Shown: piece after piece, positions 1 through 9,104 of the stretch | Position numbering within the stretch: position 1 is the stretch's first letter | How the letters are laid out: the number at the start of each line of letters is the position of its first letter | DNA from: Bacteroidaceae bacterium | GTDB taxonomy: Bacteria > Bacteroidota > Bacteroidia > Bacteroidales > Bacteroidaceae | DNA: 64,000 bases | Assembly: GCA_017631315.1 (NCBI GenBank) | Contig: JAGBTN010000012.1 | Span: 209,191-273,190 of the forward strand | Direction: 5' to 3' | Notes under the pieces: model-generated | What the model saw: the letters and a program-made list of their open reading frames with translations, nothing else | Databases searched by the model: none | What the model was told of the DNA's origin: nothing | Position numbers and translations under genes: made by a program

Positions 1-699
1 CGGGAGGCACAGGAGCAAACAGCGATGGTGCAGGAGGAACCGCCAGTATTGCCAGTAGATCAAACTCCAATGACAGAAGCACAGCCTGTCACAGACCAGC
101 CAGAGCAGACAAACGCCAACGGCTGGAACGGTCTGCTTGCCAGTTTCGGTCTGGACGGTATTGGTGACATCGGCCATAACCTCGGCTATGTGCTTGCCAT
201 GCTTCCCGACATATTCGTAGGGATGTTCACGGGCAAGACAAGACTGAACATTAAGGATAACCTTCTTCCTATCGCCAGCATTGCAGCGGGTATGTTCATC
301 AAAAATCCCATTCTGAAAATGATACTCATTGGCATGGGTGGGCTGAACCTGCTGAACAAGGCAGGGCATGAAACCTTGGAAAAGCAGCAGGGACAAGGAA
401 ACACTCAGGCATCCAATGGAGGCCGTACCAACTACCGCATCTATCCTGACGAACCGCTCAACGCGCGTATCAGCAATCCGCAGCTGCAAGGCAACTGTCT
501 GATAGCTAAGATGGACAATGTACCATATACTATTGCTTTGCCTGATACCGTCGTGGATGCCTACAGACAAGGGGCATTGCCGTTGAACACACTCGCCAAT
601 GCCGTGCTTGACAAGAACGACCAGATGCGACAGATAGCATCTCAGAACTACGAGGCTGGAGAACAACAGACCGTGACCCGTACACATGCCCAGAGATAA
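1..699 (+). CDS. Conjugative-element protein with hydrophobic core, 5' truncated by window edge
   Basis: The frame is open from the first base, so the gene starts upstream. An internal ATG at 25 is available but is probably not the start. The visible part has a Pro/Gln/Glu-rich N-terminal stretch, then a Gly- and Ile-rich hydrophobic region (about residues 38-115 counted from the internal ATG) that could hold two or three membrane segments. A polar C-terminal domain with an IYPDEPLNARIS stretch follows. It ends 31 bp before the next gene on the same strand and probably shares its operon. I do not recognise the family. Similar proteins sit beside DUF3945/ArdC-like genes in Bacteroidales conjugative elements (from memory), so a role in the element is inferred from context only. 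Confidence 0.6.
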   Translation, partial: REAQEQTAMVQEEPPVLPVDQTPMTEAQPVTDQPEQTNANGWNGLLASFGLDGIGDIGHNLGYVLAMLPDIFVGMFTGKTRLNIKDNLLPIASIAAGMFIKNPILKMILIGMGGLNLLNKAGHETLEKQQGQGNTQASNGGRTNYRIYPDEPLNARISNPQLQGNCLIAKMDNVPYTIALPDTVVDAYRQGALPLNTLANAVLDKNDQMRQIASQNYEAGEQQTVTRTHAQR

Positions 700-730
700 A
701 CGACATATTCATCCATAAAACAGAATTGCA

Positions 731-3295
731 ATGACAGAAAAGGCTCAACAAGAGAAGAATGCGGCAGAGCGACAAGTCGCTCTGCTTACCGATGCGCTGG
801 AGTCTGCCAGGACGCATGAGGGCATTTGGCTGAACACCAAAGGAAAGGCTGCCCCCCGTTTCTATCCAAGAGGCGTGTCCGTCTCGGCCTTCAATGCCGT
901 CATCCTCGGACTACACAGCGACCAGAACGGCTACAAGACCAACGAATACACCTTATTCTCGGAGGCCAAGAAACGCGGTGAAAGCGTACAGGCCAAAGAA
1001 AAGGGTGTTCCTTTCCTATGGTACAACTGGAAGGAGTACGAGAACCGCCACAAACCCGATGAGCGGATTACCCGTGAGCAATACCAGCAGCTCACACCCG
1101 AGGAACAGAAAATGTACAAGGGAGTGCGTCAGCGCGAGGTGCGGATGCTGTTCAACATTGAGCAGACGACCTTTCCGATGGTGGACAAGAATGCCTTTGC
1201 CCATGAGGTGGAACTCTTCGGGGGACTTGCCAGCCGTGAGGACGTGGCCCACGAGCAGCAACAGCTTCAGAAGGATGTCAACCAGTTCATCTTCCGCACA
1301 AGGGAAAACCTCGTCCCTATCCGCAGGGATGCCAGCGGTGTGAGCCACTACGAGGCACAGCGCGATGCCGTCTATATGGCTCCGCAGAAGAGCTACGGCA
1401 GTTATGAGGACTATGTGCGTGACCTTGTGCGTCTGGTGGTGACAGCCACCGGCCATCAGCAGCGTCTCGCCCGTGAGGGCATGACGGTGGACGGCAGGAA
1501 GAAACCGTCTGAGGATGCAGTACGTCAGGAGCAGTTGGTTGTGGAACTTACCACAGGAGCCAAGCTACAGGAATTGGGACTTCCTGCACGTATCTCGCCG
1601 GAGAACCTGCAACATATCGACTTCTGGAAACGGGAGCTCAACGAAAATCCCTGTCTAGTGGATGCGCTGGAGATGGATGTGAACAACGCGCTGGATGTCA
1701 TCCACAAGGCCGAACGAAACGAGAAGGTGGAGTATGCCACGGACAGGGCGCAGCAGCAGACAGAGGAGATACAGCAACAGTTGCCGCAACACTTCTACAT
1801 CGCCGATGAAATCAAGAGCATCCCTAATCAAGAGAAGCGTGAAATGGTCATTGTACGCGACAGTAAGGCCAAGACCGCAGAGGTCATCCTTCCAGCAGGT
1901 GCCTCACTCGAACCCAAGAATGAGTTGCCAGGTATGTCGAAGGAACGCATCAAAACAGCTTTGAGAAAAGAGGGCTTTGACACGGTGACGTTCTACAATC
2001 CCGATGGGGCATTGGGCTACAGACCTAATGACCGCCATTTTGAGGGTAAGGAGGTAACTGTCACACGGCAGAACAACTGGACGCTGGAAAACGTACAGAC
2101 GCTGGATGTCAGCGATGCCGTGAAGAAGGCTGCCCTCGTGGATTTTGATTCTGTGATGATGCTTCGCGACGATGATAGGAAATGGGCTTTGTATCTGAAG
2201 CCTGAAAACGAAAGAGGCTTTGCCGTCTATCCCGACAAGCCGGACATCAACACTTTCTTCAGACTGATACGCAACCCCACTCCTAAGACAGAGGCTTTCC
2301 GTCTGGAACTGGCAAGGAAATACCATGCACTGGCTACGGCACGTCCCGACCTGAAGATTGACCTGTTCAAGAGCGATGCCACCGAAGAGGAGTTGGGGCG
2401 CATCGAGCGTGTGAACATCTTCAAGACCAGGGATGACAAGGCTAAGATTCTCTGTGCCCCGAAAATTGCTGGGCTGGAGAAAGTGCAACCGCGTCTGGTG
2501 ACACATGACCAGTGGCAGCGCATGTGGCTCGCTCCGGATATGCAGGACTACAAGAAACACCTGGCCGCCTCTCTCTTTGCCGACGTGCTGCGTCAGGGAC
2601 GCAGTGATGCCGTGGCTGTAGGAACAGACAAAACCGAGCAGGAAGGACAGGCTGCCACTCCACAGGAAACCAAGCAGGTAGTGACGGAGCACAAGGAGGA
2701 GCAAGAGCATGAGCAACGCGAAGAGGAACAACAGACGGAACAGAAGGAAAAAGATGAAAAGGAGAAATTGCGTAATTCCCCTGAACAAAAGAAGAAAGAA
2801 GAGCAGGAGGAAAAGGCTAAGGAGGAAGCGACCAAGGCCGAGACTAAAGCCGTGGCGGCCGTTGTCCTCACCCCCATGCTGAAGCAGTTTTATGACTTGA
2901 AATCGAAACATCCTGATGCTGTCCTGCTGTTCCGTGCCGGCGACTTCTACGAGACATATGGAGAGGATGCCCGTGCCGCTTCGCAGACGTTGGGCATCAC
3001 CCTGACACGGAGTAACAGCACGAAGGGAAAGGATGGCAAGCCGCTGGAGATGGCAGGCTTTCCTTATCATGCCCTTGACGCTTATCTGCCGAAACTCATC
3101 CGTGCAGGACACCGTGTCGCCATCTGTGACCAGTTGGAAGCACCCAGACAGACTGCCAAGCGAAGTTCTGTCTCTTCCCCTGTTTCAGGAGAAGAGGGAT
3201 TGTCGCCCAGACAAGAAGTAAAGGAGATTGTCACTCCGCAGGAGAAACAGGAATCCAAGGAGGACGAAGAAACACACAGGGAGGTACGCCGATGA
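731..3295 (+). CDS. Large conjugative-element protein: ArdC/DUF3945-like body with C-terminal MutS domain I
   Basis: 854 aa and cytoplasmic (no signal peptide). The N-terminal part (about residues 25-200) resembles ArdC-type ssDNA-binding regions, with [16 protein letters not shown] and [14 protein letters not shown] stretches. The middle (about 350-560) resembles DUF3945-type domains. Residues about 620-710 are a highly charged Glu/Lys/Gln coiled coil. Residues about 716-825 closely match domain I of Mut[24 protein letters not shown], then [18 protein letters not shown] and [11 protein letters not shown]. The Phe-x-Glu mismatch-recognition pair is kept (F739, E741). The MutS clamp and ATPase domains are absent. 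The stop overlaps the next start (ATGA). Probably it protects or processes transferred DNA; the function is inferred. Confidence 0.8.
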   Translation: MTEKAQQEKNAAERQVALLTDALESARTHEGIWLNTKGKAAPRFYPRGVSVSAFNAVILGLHSDQNGYKTNEYTLFSEAKKRGESVQAKEKGVPFLWYNWKEYENRHKPDERITREQYQQLTPEEQKMYKGVRQREVRMLFNIEQTTFPMVDKNAFAHEVELFGGLASREDVAHEQQQLQKDVNQFIFRTRENLVPIRRDASGVSHYEAQRDAVYMAPQKSYGSYEDYVRDLVRLVVTATGHQQRLAREGMTVDGRKKPSEDAVRQEQLVVELTTGAKLQELGLPARISPENLQHIDFWKRELNENPCLVDALEMDVNNALDVIHKAERNEKVEYATDRAQQQTEEIQQQLPQHFYIADEIKSIPNQEKREMVIVRDSKAKTAEVILPAGASLEPKNELPGMSKERIKTALRKEGFDTVTFYNPDGALGYRPNDRHFEGKEVTVTRQNNWTLENVQTLDVSDAVKKAALVDFDSVMMLRDDDRKWALYLKPENERGFAVYPDKPDINTFFRLIRNPTPKTEAFRLELARKYHALATARPDLKIDLFKSDATEEELGRIERVNIFKTRDDKAKILCAPKIAGLEKVQPRLVTHDQWQRMWLAPDMQDYKKHLAASLFADVLRQGRSDAVAVGTDKTEQEGQAATPQETKQVVTEHKEEQEHEQREEEQQTEQKEKDEKEKLRNSPEQKKKEEQEEKAKEEATKAETKAVAAVVLTPMLKQFYDLKSKHPDAVLLFRAGDFYETYGEDARAASQTLGITLTRSNSTKGKDGKPLEMAGFPYHALDAYLPKLIRAGHRVAICDQLEAPRQTAKRSSVSSPVSGEEGLSPRQEVKEIVTPQEKQESKEDEETHREVRR

Positions 3296-4323
3296 GACAG
3301 CCAGACAACAAAGCCATCATACTGCTGGCAGTCTTCCTCTCGCTTTCATTTCCGAGAGTCACTTCTGCAGCAGCTCCGAATGTAAACAAAAGCACAAGAC
3401 CGATGAAAAATAGTGAATACATAGAGAAATATGCAGCCTTTGCCCAGGAGCAGATGCTGAAGTACGGCATTCCTGCCTCCGTGACACTCGCACAAGGCAT
3501 CCTTGAAAGTGCCAGCGGCGGCAGCGAACTGTCGCGCAAAGGCAATAACCATTTCGGTATCAAGGCCACCAAAGATTGGCTCAGAGCCGGTGGCAGTTAC
3601 CTCGTCTATACCGATGACAAGCCGAATGAGAAGTTTTGCCGCTATGCCAGCGTGGGCGACTCCTACGAGCACCATTCGCTGTTTCTGAGAAACAACAGCC
3701 GCTATGCACGTTGTTTTCGGATTGCACCCGATGATTACAAGGGCTGGACGGCTGAACTGCAACGTGCGGGCTACGCCACCAGTAAGACGTATGCCGCATC
3801 CCTGCAGAACATTATTGAGCGAAACGGGCTGCAGAAGTATGACCGTCAGGTGCTCGCCATGACAGGCAGGACACCCACCATGTCTGCTGCCAGCAGTCAG
3901 AACGACCTCGCTCACCGTTCTTCCACACTGTCCTCTTCGCCCACACCGACAACGGCTCCACAGGATGGAGTCCGACAGGAAGCACCGAAGCAGCGTGATG
4001 ACAGTTCATACTTCAATACCATCCGTGCTGATGTAGGAGAAGGCGGAAAGCATGACGAAAGCTGGGAGAAGAAGATGCTCTGCTCCGAGGATAGCAGCAG
4101 CCAGCATCCATCGGCAGACCCCATACTAGATCTGGCGGTATCGACCTTCACGGGACTAATGGGCGTGGCCGTGATGATAGACAGTGGTGCAGACCAGGCG
4201 AAGATACAGGACGCAGCGGCAAAGGTTCCCAAGGGGAAACTGGACTTTTCATCGCTGTCAGCCTCGCTCTTTGAGCAGGGTATGGCGGCACAGGAGGAGC
4301 AGGGCAACAAGCTTCATGTGTAA
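3292..4323 (+). CDS. Secreted glucosaminidase (GH73-like) of the conjugation module
   Basis: 343 aa. An N-terminal signal peptide (hydrophobic [11 protein letters not shown], cleavage near VTSAAA) leads into a GH73/FlgJ-type N-acetylglucosaminidase domain at about residues 40-185. Family marks are [19 protein letters not shown], with the expected catalytic Glu at E72, then [26 protein letters not shown] and [16 protein letters not shown]. The C-terminal 150 residues are low-complexity (Ser/Thr/Pro/Gln) with one hydrophobic stretch. It is translationally coupled to the upstream gene by a 4-bp overlap. The expected job is local peptidoglycan cutting so that the mating channel can cross the wall, as for VirB1-like enzymes. 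That role is inferred from the neighbourhood. Confidence 0.85.
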   Translation: MRQPDNKAIILLAVFLSLSFPRVTSAAAPNVNKSTRPMKNSEYIEKYAAFAQEQMLKYGIPASVTLAQGILESASGGSELSRKGNNHFGIKATKDWLRAGGSYLVYTDDKPNEKFCRYASVGDSYEHHSLFLRNNSRYARCFRIAPDDYKGWTAELQRAGYATSKTYAASLQNIIERNGLQKYDRQVLAMTGRTPTMSAASSQNDLAHRSSTLSSSPTPTTAPQDGVRQEAPKQRDDSSYFNTIRADVGEGGKHDESWEKKMLCSEDSSSQHPSADPILDLAVSTFTGLMGVAVMIDSGADQAKIQDAAAKVPKGKLDFSSLSASLFEQGMAAQEEQGNKLHV

Positions 4324-4363
4324 ATCGATAACCATTTCATCAACATCTAAAAACAAGAAAATC

Positions 4364-4969
4364 ATGATTAAAGCAGAAGTAACAGTATGCGGAACTATCA
4401 GTAGAATTGCGGCAGTTCGCAATGGAAAGGAAGGACGGCAGTTCGTGTCCTTCGGCATTCAGACGGTCGTAAAGGCCAAGTCTGGCATCAACAAGACCAT
4501 CGACATCAGCGTAGCCAAGGACTATGTGGAGGGCGAGGACACCGGAGTTATCCGTCAGGGTACACGTATTGAGGTGAAGGGAACACTTACCTTCCGAAAG
4601 AAAGGGGAAGCTCTCTATCTGAACATGGAGGCCTCCGACATCAGTCTGGAGAATGTCAGCGGTGAGGATTCCATCGTTGGCAATCTCCACTTCCTCGGGA
4701 AAGCAAGTAAAAACGTGGAGGTCAAGACTACGAAGAAGGGAGATTCCTTCATTGTGTTCTCCGGCTTCAGCACCAGCAAGGAGGATGAGAACTTCGAGTA
4801 CATCTGGGTCCGTTTCGTCCAGTTCGAGACCGAGAGACCCGAATGGCTGGCTGACAAGACTCCCATCGATGTGAAGGGTGCGCTGGAACTCAGTGTGTAT
4901 AACGACAAACTGGAGATTGGCTGCCGTGTCAATGAGCTGAAGCCTTGGGAGAAGGAGCAACAGCAGTAG
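4364..4969 (+). CDS. Double OB-fold, SSB-like protein of the mobile element
   Basis: 201 aa. The ATG at 4364 is chosen because the frame upstream overlaps the previous gene and MIKAEVTVCGTISR is a natural beginning. Two similar halves (about 1-95 and 100-195) each carry a pattern of short beta strands, with RQFVSFGIQTVV and GDSFIVFSGFST at matching places and GTLTF / GALELSV closing strands. This suggests tandem OB-folds as in single-strand-binding proteins. The end (KPWEKEQQQ) lacks the acidic DLPF-type tail. It lies 24 bp before the ArdC-like gene in the same operon. A role coating single-stranded transfer DNA is inferred. The OB-fold call rests on pattern, not on a conserved motif. Confidence 0.6.
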   Translation: MIKAEVTVCGTISRIAAVRNGKEGRQFVSFGIQTVVKAKSGINKTIDISVAKDYVEGEDTGVIRQGTRIEVKGTLTFRKKGEALYLNMEASDISLENVSGEDSIVGNLHFLGKASKNVEVKTTKKGDSFIVFSGFSTSKEDENFEYIWVRFVQFETERPEWLADKTPIDVKGALELSVYNDKLEIGCRVNELKPWEKEQQQ

Positions 4970-4993
4970 CCGACTTTTTAGCATCCGTGCGAT

Positions 4994-6223
4994 ATGGCAG
5001 GAAAAAAGTACAACGGCGGTAATAGTGATGGAAGGAGTGCGGAAGACCGTGCCCTTGACCGCTTTGCCGAACTGATGATTGAGAAGGTTGAGACATTGCA
5101 GGGTGACTGGAGGAAGCCTTGGTTTACGCCTGGTGTGGCACAGCCGCCCAAGAATCTCGACGGTCGCTATTACAACGGCATGAACAGTATATTGCTGATG
5201 TTTCAGGCAGAGAAGCAGGGCTATGACGTACCCGTATGGGGCACATTTGACCGCATCATCGGACTGAACTACCACAAGACGAAGGACGGCAAGGTTTCTG
5301 TGATAGATAAGAATGGGAACAAGCTACCGATCGTGACCGTCAACAAGGGCGAGAAATCCATGCCCGTGATGCTGACCACCTTCACGGTCATCCACAAGGA
5401 AACTAAGGAGAAGATACGGTATGAGGACTACAAGCAACTATCAGAGGAGGAAAGGGACAAATATAATGTCTATCCCAAGCTGTCCGTATTTAATGTATTC
5501 AATATCGCGGCACAGACCAACATAAGAAAGGCAAGGCCGGAACTGTATGAGAAACTGATGGCCGCCAATACACAGGTGCGTCCCGAACAGGGTAGTGAGA
5601 ACTTTTCTTTTGAGCCGATAGACCGAATGATACGCGACAATCTCTACATCTGTCCTATTATGCCCACACATGGTGACCAGGCATATTATTCCATTTCGAG
5701 AAACGTCATCGTCGTGCCGGAGAAAGAACAGTTTGCCGACGGGGAATCCTATTACGGAACTACACTGCACGAGATGACCCATGCCTCTGGTAAGGAGGGT
5801 GTGCTCGACCGTCTGAAACCCGGACAGACTTTCGGCAGTGCGGAGTATGCCCGCGAAGAACTGGTGGCAGAACTGACCGCTGCCTGCCTTGCCTCCCGCT
5901 ATGGCATGGAGAAGCACTTGAAAGATGACTCCGCTGCCTATCTGAAGTCGTGGCTTGGTTCGCTGAAGGAGTCGCCGGACTTTCTGAAGAGTACGCTTCT
6001 GGACGTGAAACGGGCCTCGTCCTTTATTGGACAGCGCATTGACAAGATTGCCCTTGACATTGAGCAGGGTATCGACACAGCACAGGCAGAAGAACGTACA
6101 GAAACGTCCAAGGAGCAAGTAGAAGAAAAGCCGTCGGTGGAAGCCATTGCCGCCAAAGGTGTTCCTGTATCTGAGCCAGAGCCTTCAACAGAAGAAGAAA
6201 GCCACTATCATCGTGGCCGATAG
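4994..6223 (+). CDS. ArdC-like antirestriction protein with zincin-type metallopeptidase domain
   Basis: 409 aa. An N-terminal ArdC-type ssDNA-binding domain (about 15-110; DRFAELMIEKVE, GDWRKPWFTPG, YYNGMNSILLMF) is followed by a zincin domain. That domain has the metal motif HEMTH at residues 259-263 and a later EELVAELTAACLASRYG helix that can give the third ligand. The last 60 residues are a charged, Glu-rich tail. ArdC proteins of conjugative plasmids protect incoming DNA from host restriction, and this gene's length and layout fit that family. It is the last gene of the plus-strand operon and faces a strong bidirectional terminator. Whether the peptidase is active cannot be read from the sequence. 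Confidence 0.85.
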   Translation: MAGKKYNGGNSDGRSAEDRALDRFAELMIEKVETLQGDWRKPWFTPGVAQPPKNLDGRYYNGMNSILLMFQAEKQGYDVPVWGTFDRIIGLNYHKTKDGKVSVIDKNGNKLPIVTVNKGEKSMPVMLTTFTVIHKETKEKIRYEDYKQLSEEERDKYNVYPKLSVFNVFNIAAQTNIRKARPELYEKLMAANTQVRPEQGSENFSFEPIDRMIRDNLYICPIMPTHGDQAYYSISRNVIVVPEKEQFADGESYYGTTLHEMTHASGKEGVLDRLKPGQTFGSAEYAREELVAELTAACLASRYGMEKHLKDDSAAYLKSWLGSLKESPDFLKSTLLDVKRASSFIGQRIDKIALDIEQGIDTAQAEERTETSKEQVEEKPSVEAIAAKGVPVSEPEPSTEEESHYHRGR

Positions 6224-6370
6224 GCAGAACGGTACAGCCGGAATAGACTACGGTCTAATCTTATTCTCGTTAATGTGGGGAGGCAGGTCTTTAGGGAGCA
6301 GCCTCTTTTGTCTTTTATTATTTGATATTCTTGTGGTAGAAAACACAAAACATCTTACCTCTGGCATTAC

Positions 6371-6417
6371 AAAACTCAGCGAAAACTACAATTATTTCAT
6401 AGTTTTCGCTGAGTTTT
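6371..6417. terminator. Bidirectional terminator between convergent operons
   Basis: A perfect 18-bp inverted repeat (AAAACTCAGCGAAAACTA at 6371-6388 and its reverse complement at 6400-6417) has an 11-nt loop and an A-rich left / T-rich right arm. It lies between the end of the ArdC-like gene (+) and the end of the antitoxin gene (-), so it can stop both transcripts. The rest of 6224-6457 holds no supported gene. Confidence 0.85.
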
Positions 6418-6457
6418 ACAGAAACATAACATAAGTCTTACATGGGACAATTATGTC

Positions 6458-6766
6458 CTATGCCAGTTCTAATTCTTCCATGATAATGTTGATGTTCAGG
6501 CTGTCTTCAATTTTTGCCATAGTTTCAAGGGAGAGATTTTCCTGGCCCTTCAACACTTTTGACACATACTGCTGACTGCATCCCATCAACTCGGCGAGTT
6601 GCTTCTGTGTCAGACTCAACTCTTCCATCTTGTCAAGCATAAGCATGGCGATATGCTGGGAGTGCCGCAGCCACGATTTGTTCTGCAACCTCCATTCAGC
6701 CTTCTCACGCCATCGGGATGGTGTGGTTGACTGATGTCGTTTCAGTCGGTTGGTTACTTCTTTCAT
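6458..6766 (-). CDS. XRE-family antitoxin-like DNA-binding protein
   Basis: 102 aa. A Cro/C1-type helix-turn-helix spans about residues 40-98: MEELSLTQKQLAELMGCSQQ, then YVSKVLKGQENLSLETMAKI, ending in a short acidic tail. The family binds operator DNA. Proteins of this size directly downstream of a small toxin usually act as antitoxin and autorepressor, as in HigBA. It starts 38 bp after the 183-aa gene on the same strand and ends in front of the terminator at 6371. Function as an antitoxin is inferred from fold, size and pairing; it could also be a plain regulator. Confidence 0.75.
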   Translation of the reverse strand: MKEVTNRLKRHQSTTPSRWREKAEWRLQNKSWLRHSQHIAMLMLDKMEELSLTQKQLAELMGCSQQYVSKVLKGQENLSLETMAKIEDSLNINIIMEELELA

Positions 6767-6804
6767 TTTATGACTCCTTTCTCCTGCACCCGCAGGCTCT
6801 AATA

Positions 6805-7356
6805 TTATGATAATTCACTCATATAATCAATGAACGCCTCCCTATCCACTATACCTTGTTCAAGCAGGAAGTTTCTTACTTTCTCCATCTTTCCAAGTTC
6901 CTGAAGCGTGTGTTCACGTTCCTGCATGGTTCGAGTCAATTTGATGGCCCCACCCGTAATGACATAGATACCAGGTTCCAACTTTATGGCGTATATCCGA
7001 AGCCATGACGCATGTCTGACGGTGTCTTTAAGTCTTGCTTTCTCCTTGCCGAGCAGGATATCCGTAAACCTGCTGTTCTCCAATGGACGAAAAAGCTTGT
7101 CCAAATCAGCCTCTGGGGAGATGTCCATAATCAGGCACTGCAAACGTTCGCTGTCTTCTATAGTGTCGTAAATGGCATCATTGACATCCGTAATCTTGAA
7201 ATACGAAATGAGGTCATCCAGGTTAGCCTTAAAGAATTCTCTCAGCCATGCGACATCGTTCCATTGATCAAACAATGTGTCGAGTGCATTGTCCGAACAA
7301 CCCTCATAGCGTGTTGCCCAAAGGCGGTCGTCTTGTGTAATGCTGTCAAAAGTCAT
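6805..7356 (-). CDS. Probable toxin partner of the XRE gene (HigB-like end)
   Basis: 183 aa, soluble and acidic. The C-terminal half carries RHASWLRIYAIKLEPGIYVI followed by GGAIKLTRTMQER. This recalls the RelE/HigB (Gp49-like) end, where a basic core strand pair precedes a K-T/Q segment. The N-terminal 90 residues have no match I recognise and make the protein about twice the length of classical HigB. It is the first gene of a two-gene operon (toxin first, antitoxin second), preceded by a Bacteroidetes-type promoter. The toxin role is inferred from operon order and the weak C-terminal likeness. Confidence 0.5.
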   Translation of the reverse strand: MTFDSITQDDRLWATRYEGCSDNALDTLFDQWNDVAWLREFFKANLDDLISYFKITDVNDAIYDTIEDSERLQCLIMDISPEADLDKLFRPLENSRFTDILLGKEKARLKDTVRHASWLRIYAIKLEPGIYVITGGAIKLTRTMQEREHTLQELGKMEKVRNFLLEQGIVDREAFIDYMSELS

Positions 7357-7382
7357 ATCATTCTATTCATGAATTTGCGATG

Positions 7383-7414
7383 CAAAGGTAACAAGAATAA
7401 TTGAACAATACAAC
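7383..7414 (-). promoter_or_regulatory. Promoter of the toxin-antitoxin operon
   Basis: Read on the minus strand this is GTTG, 20 bases, TACCTTTG. It is close to the Bacteroidetes consensus TTTG-N19-21-TAnnTTTG. The -7 box lies 27 bp before the ATG at 7356. Confidence 0.65.
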
Positions 7415-7577
7415 TTTTAGGTTGTTTTATTTTGAAAAAAGACATGTAAATAGCACTTTTTCCCAAAGATACGTAGAAAATGGGCCGACTCCTCACGAGC
7501 CAGCCCACTCCTATTAAATGAAAAAGAAATTATATCATCTTGTTTTTATATATGACCATTAACAGAGTTTGGTATAA

Positions 7578-9050
7578 TTACTTCAAATAAAGTGTGACCT
7601 TCGTCCTGCGGCTGGCGACATCCGATACATCCTCGTCAACGCCTCCAAGACTGCTAACCTTGATATGGCTGGCTATGACACCACGGTCAAGCAACTGCTG
7701 GCCGATATACTTGGAGCGGTTCGTGCTGAGCCTGTCATTGCCTTCAGGCGTTCCCGTTGCACTGTCAGCTGCTCCTTCCACACATATATGCAGGTCGTAC
7801 TTCTTGGCGATACGTGCGATTTCGTCAAGGTTCACCAACTGTGACTCATCCGTCAGGTTACTGGTGCCGATATGGAAAAAGAAGTAGATGGGAGCACCTA
7901 CGGCCAATTTACCTTCCAACAGAGAGTTGATGTAGTCATTGAACGAGTTTATATCAGTATTGTCATTCATGTCATCGGTAGCATCCATCTTTCCAGATGT
8001 GGCATTCCATGTGGAATCCGGCAGTTCTGAATGGCCGTCCCATTGACGGTTTTTCAGCCTGGCACGAAGTGACTGCAATCCACCGTAGGAGTTTCGTTTG
8101 TATTCCTTGGATTGCTTCTGCCTCGACTCGTCAAACACTTTGCGGTACTTGTCAAGCAGCCCCTCAATCTCCAGTATCTTACGCAGTTCGTCGATGGTCT
8201 GCTGATCCACCTCGTGCTGAAGGATCAGGTGGTGGTTCTTCCTGATAAGCTTATGGCTGTAGTTGATGAGCCAATCGTTCTGGATGATGTACGGCTTTGC
8301 GTCGATGATGCGTTTCCATCCGACCTTTCCCAATGTCACGGATATGCCAGCCGACAAGGACAGGAGGTGGTCACCGATGCGGTTCTTGTTGCCCTTGCCG
8401 TCAAAACTGCCGAAAGTGGAGATACCGCCGAGTTCTGCCGTCAGGTGCAGCCGTCTGGCAAGGCGGTAGCGGGTCTGCAGTCCATACGAAAAGTTGAAAG
8501 GGTAGCGCGTTGTGCGGCACATGCATTCCTCCTCGTCGAGTGACCACGGACTGGCGTAGTGCATCAGGCCAATACCCACATACGGCACCACATCCCAACG
8601 AGCCATGCCGTCAGAAGACGAAGCTGGAAGATAATGTCCCAGATTGTAAAGGAAGTCCGCATGGAACGCCTGGTATTTGGCCGTTCTGATGGAACAATCC
8701 TTGAAAGTAAACCCCTGACCTACAACTCGCGCACCGATTGCAGGTGTGAACCATTTGCCGATGCCGACCTGAAAGACCGGCTCCGTGCGTCCGAACACAT
8801 CCTCGCAACCGAGTGGCGAGCCCAGGAAGGAAGAAGCCCCGCCCTTTATGTCTATGAACCAGTTTCTACCCCAGTTAGCTGCTTCTGTCACATTCCTGAG
8901 ATATGTAGGTGTCAGAGGTTTCAACATCTCCTGTTCACTGACAGGTATCTGCTGTATAAGTGTGTCAGCGTCCTGACACGGATTTACTGCCTTTGCCGTC
9001 AAGGCAGCGAGGCAGAACGTGAACATGAATATGGTTTTCTTTGTCATCAT
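7578..9050 (-). CDS. OmpA-family outer-membrane protein
   Basis: 490 aa from the ATG at 9050, which gives a clean signal peptide (MMTKKTIFMFTFCLAALTAKA). Residues about 40-235 look like an 8-stranded barrel (alternating aromatic strands such as RWDVVPYVGIGLMHY and FNFSYGLQTRYRLA). A helical linker follows. The last 110 residues are an OmpA C-terminal peptidoglycan-binding domain, with FFHIGTSNLTDESQLVNLDE, ADSATGTPEGNDRLSTNRSK and VASRRTKVTLYLK. It lies directly downstream of the relaxase gene in the same orientation. Such proteins recur in Bacteroidales conjugative elements, where an envelope-anchoring role for mating is plausible but unproven. Confidence 0.85.
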   Translation of the reverse strand: MMTKKTIFMFTFCLAALTAKAVNPCQDADTLIQQIPVSEQEMLKPLTPTYLRNVTEAANWGRNWFIDIKGGASSFLGSPLGCEDVFGRTEPVFQVGIGKWFTPAIGARVVGQGFTFKDCSIRTAKYQAFHADFLYNLGHYLPASSSDGMARWDVVPYVGIGLMHYASPWSLDEEECMCRTTRYPFNFSYGLQTRYRLARRLHLTAELGGISTFGSFDGKGNKNRIGDHLLSLSAGISVTLGKVGWKRIIDAKPYIIQNDWLINYSHKLIRKNHHLILQHEVDQQTIDELRKILEIEGLLDKYRKVFDESRQKQSKEYKRNSYGGLQSLRARLKNRQWDGHSELPDSTWNATSGKMDATDDMNDNTDINSFNDYINSLLEGKLAVGAPIYFFFHIGTSNLTDESQLVNLDEIARIAKKYDLHICVEGAADSATGTPEGNDRLSTNRSKYIGQQLLDRGVIASHIKVSSLGGVDEDVSDVASRRTKVTLYLK

Positions 9051-9104
9051 GATTCTTGTTTTTGTTTCGTGATACACTAAAAGATAATTTTTTGCAGGGA
9101 GGCA

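Noticed and set aside
1904-3112. Long minus-strand ORF of 402 aa opposite the MutS-domain gene
   Set aside because: It is the reverse frame of a clearly coding gene, driven by its GC-rich and repetitive codons; a shadow.
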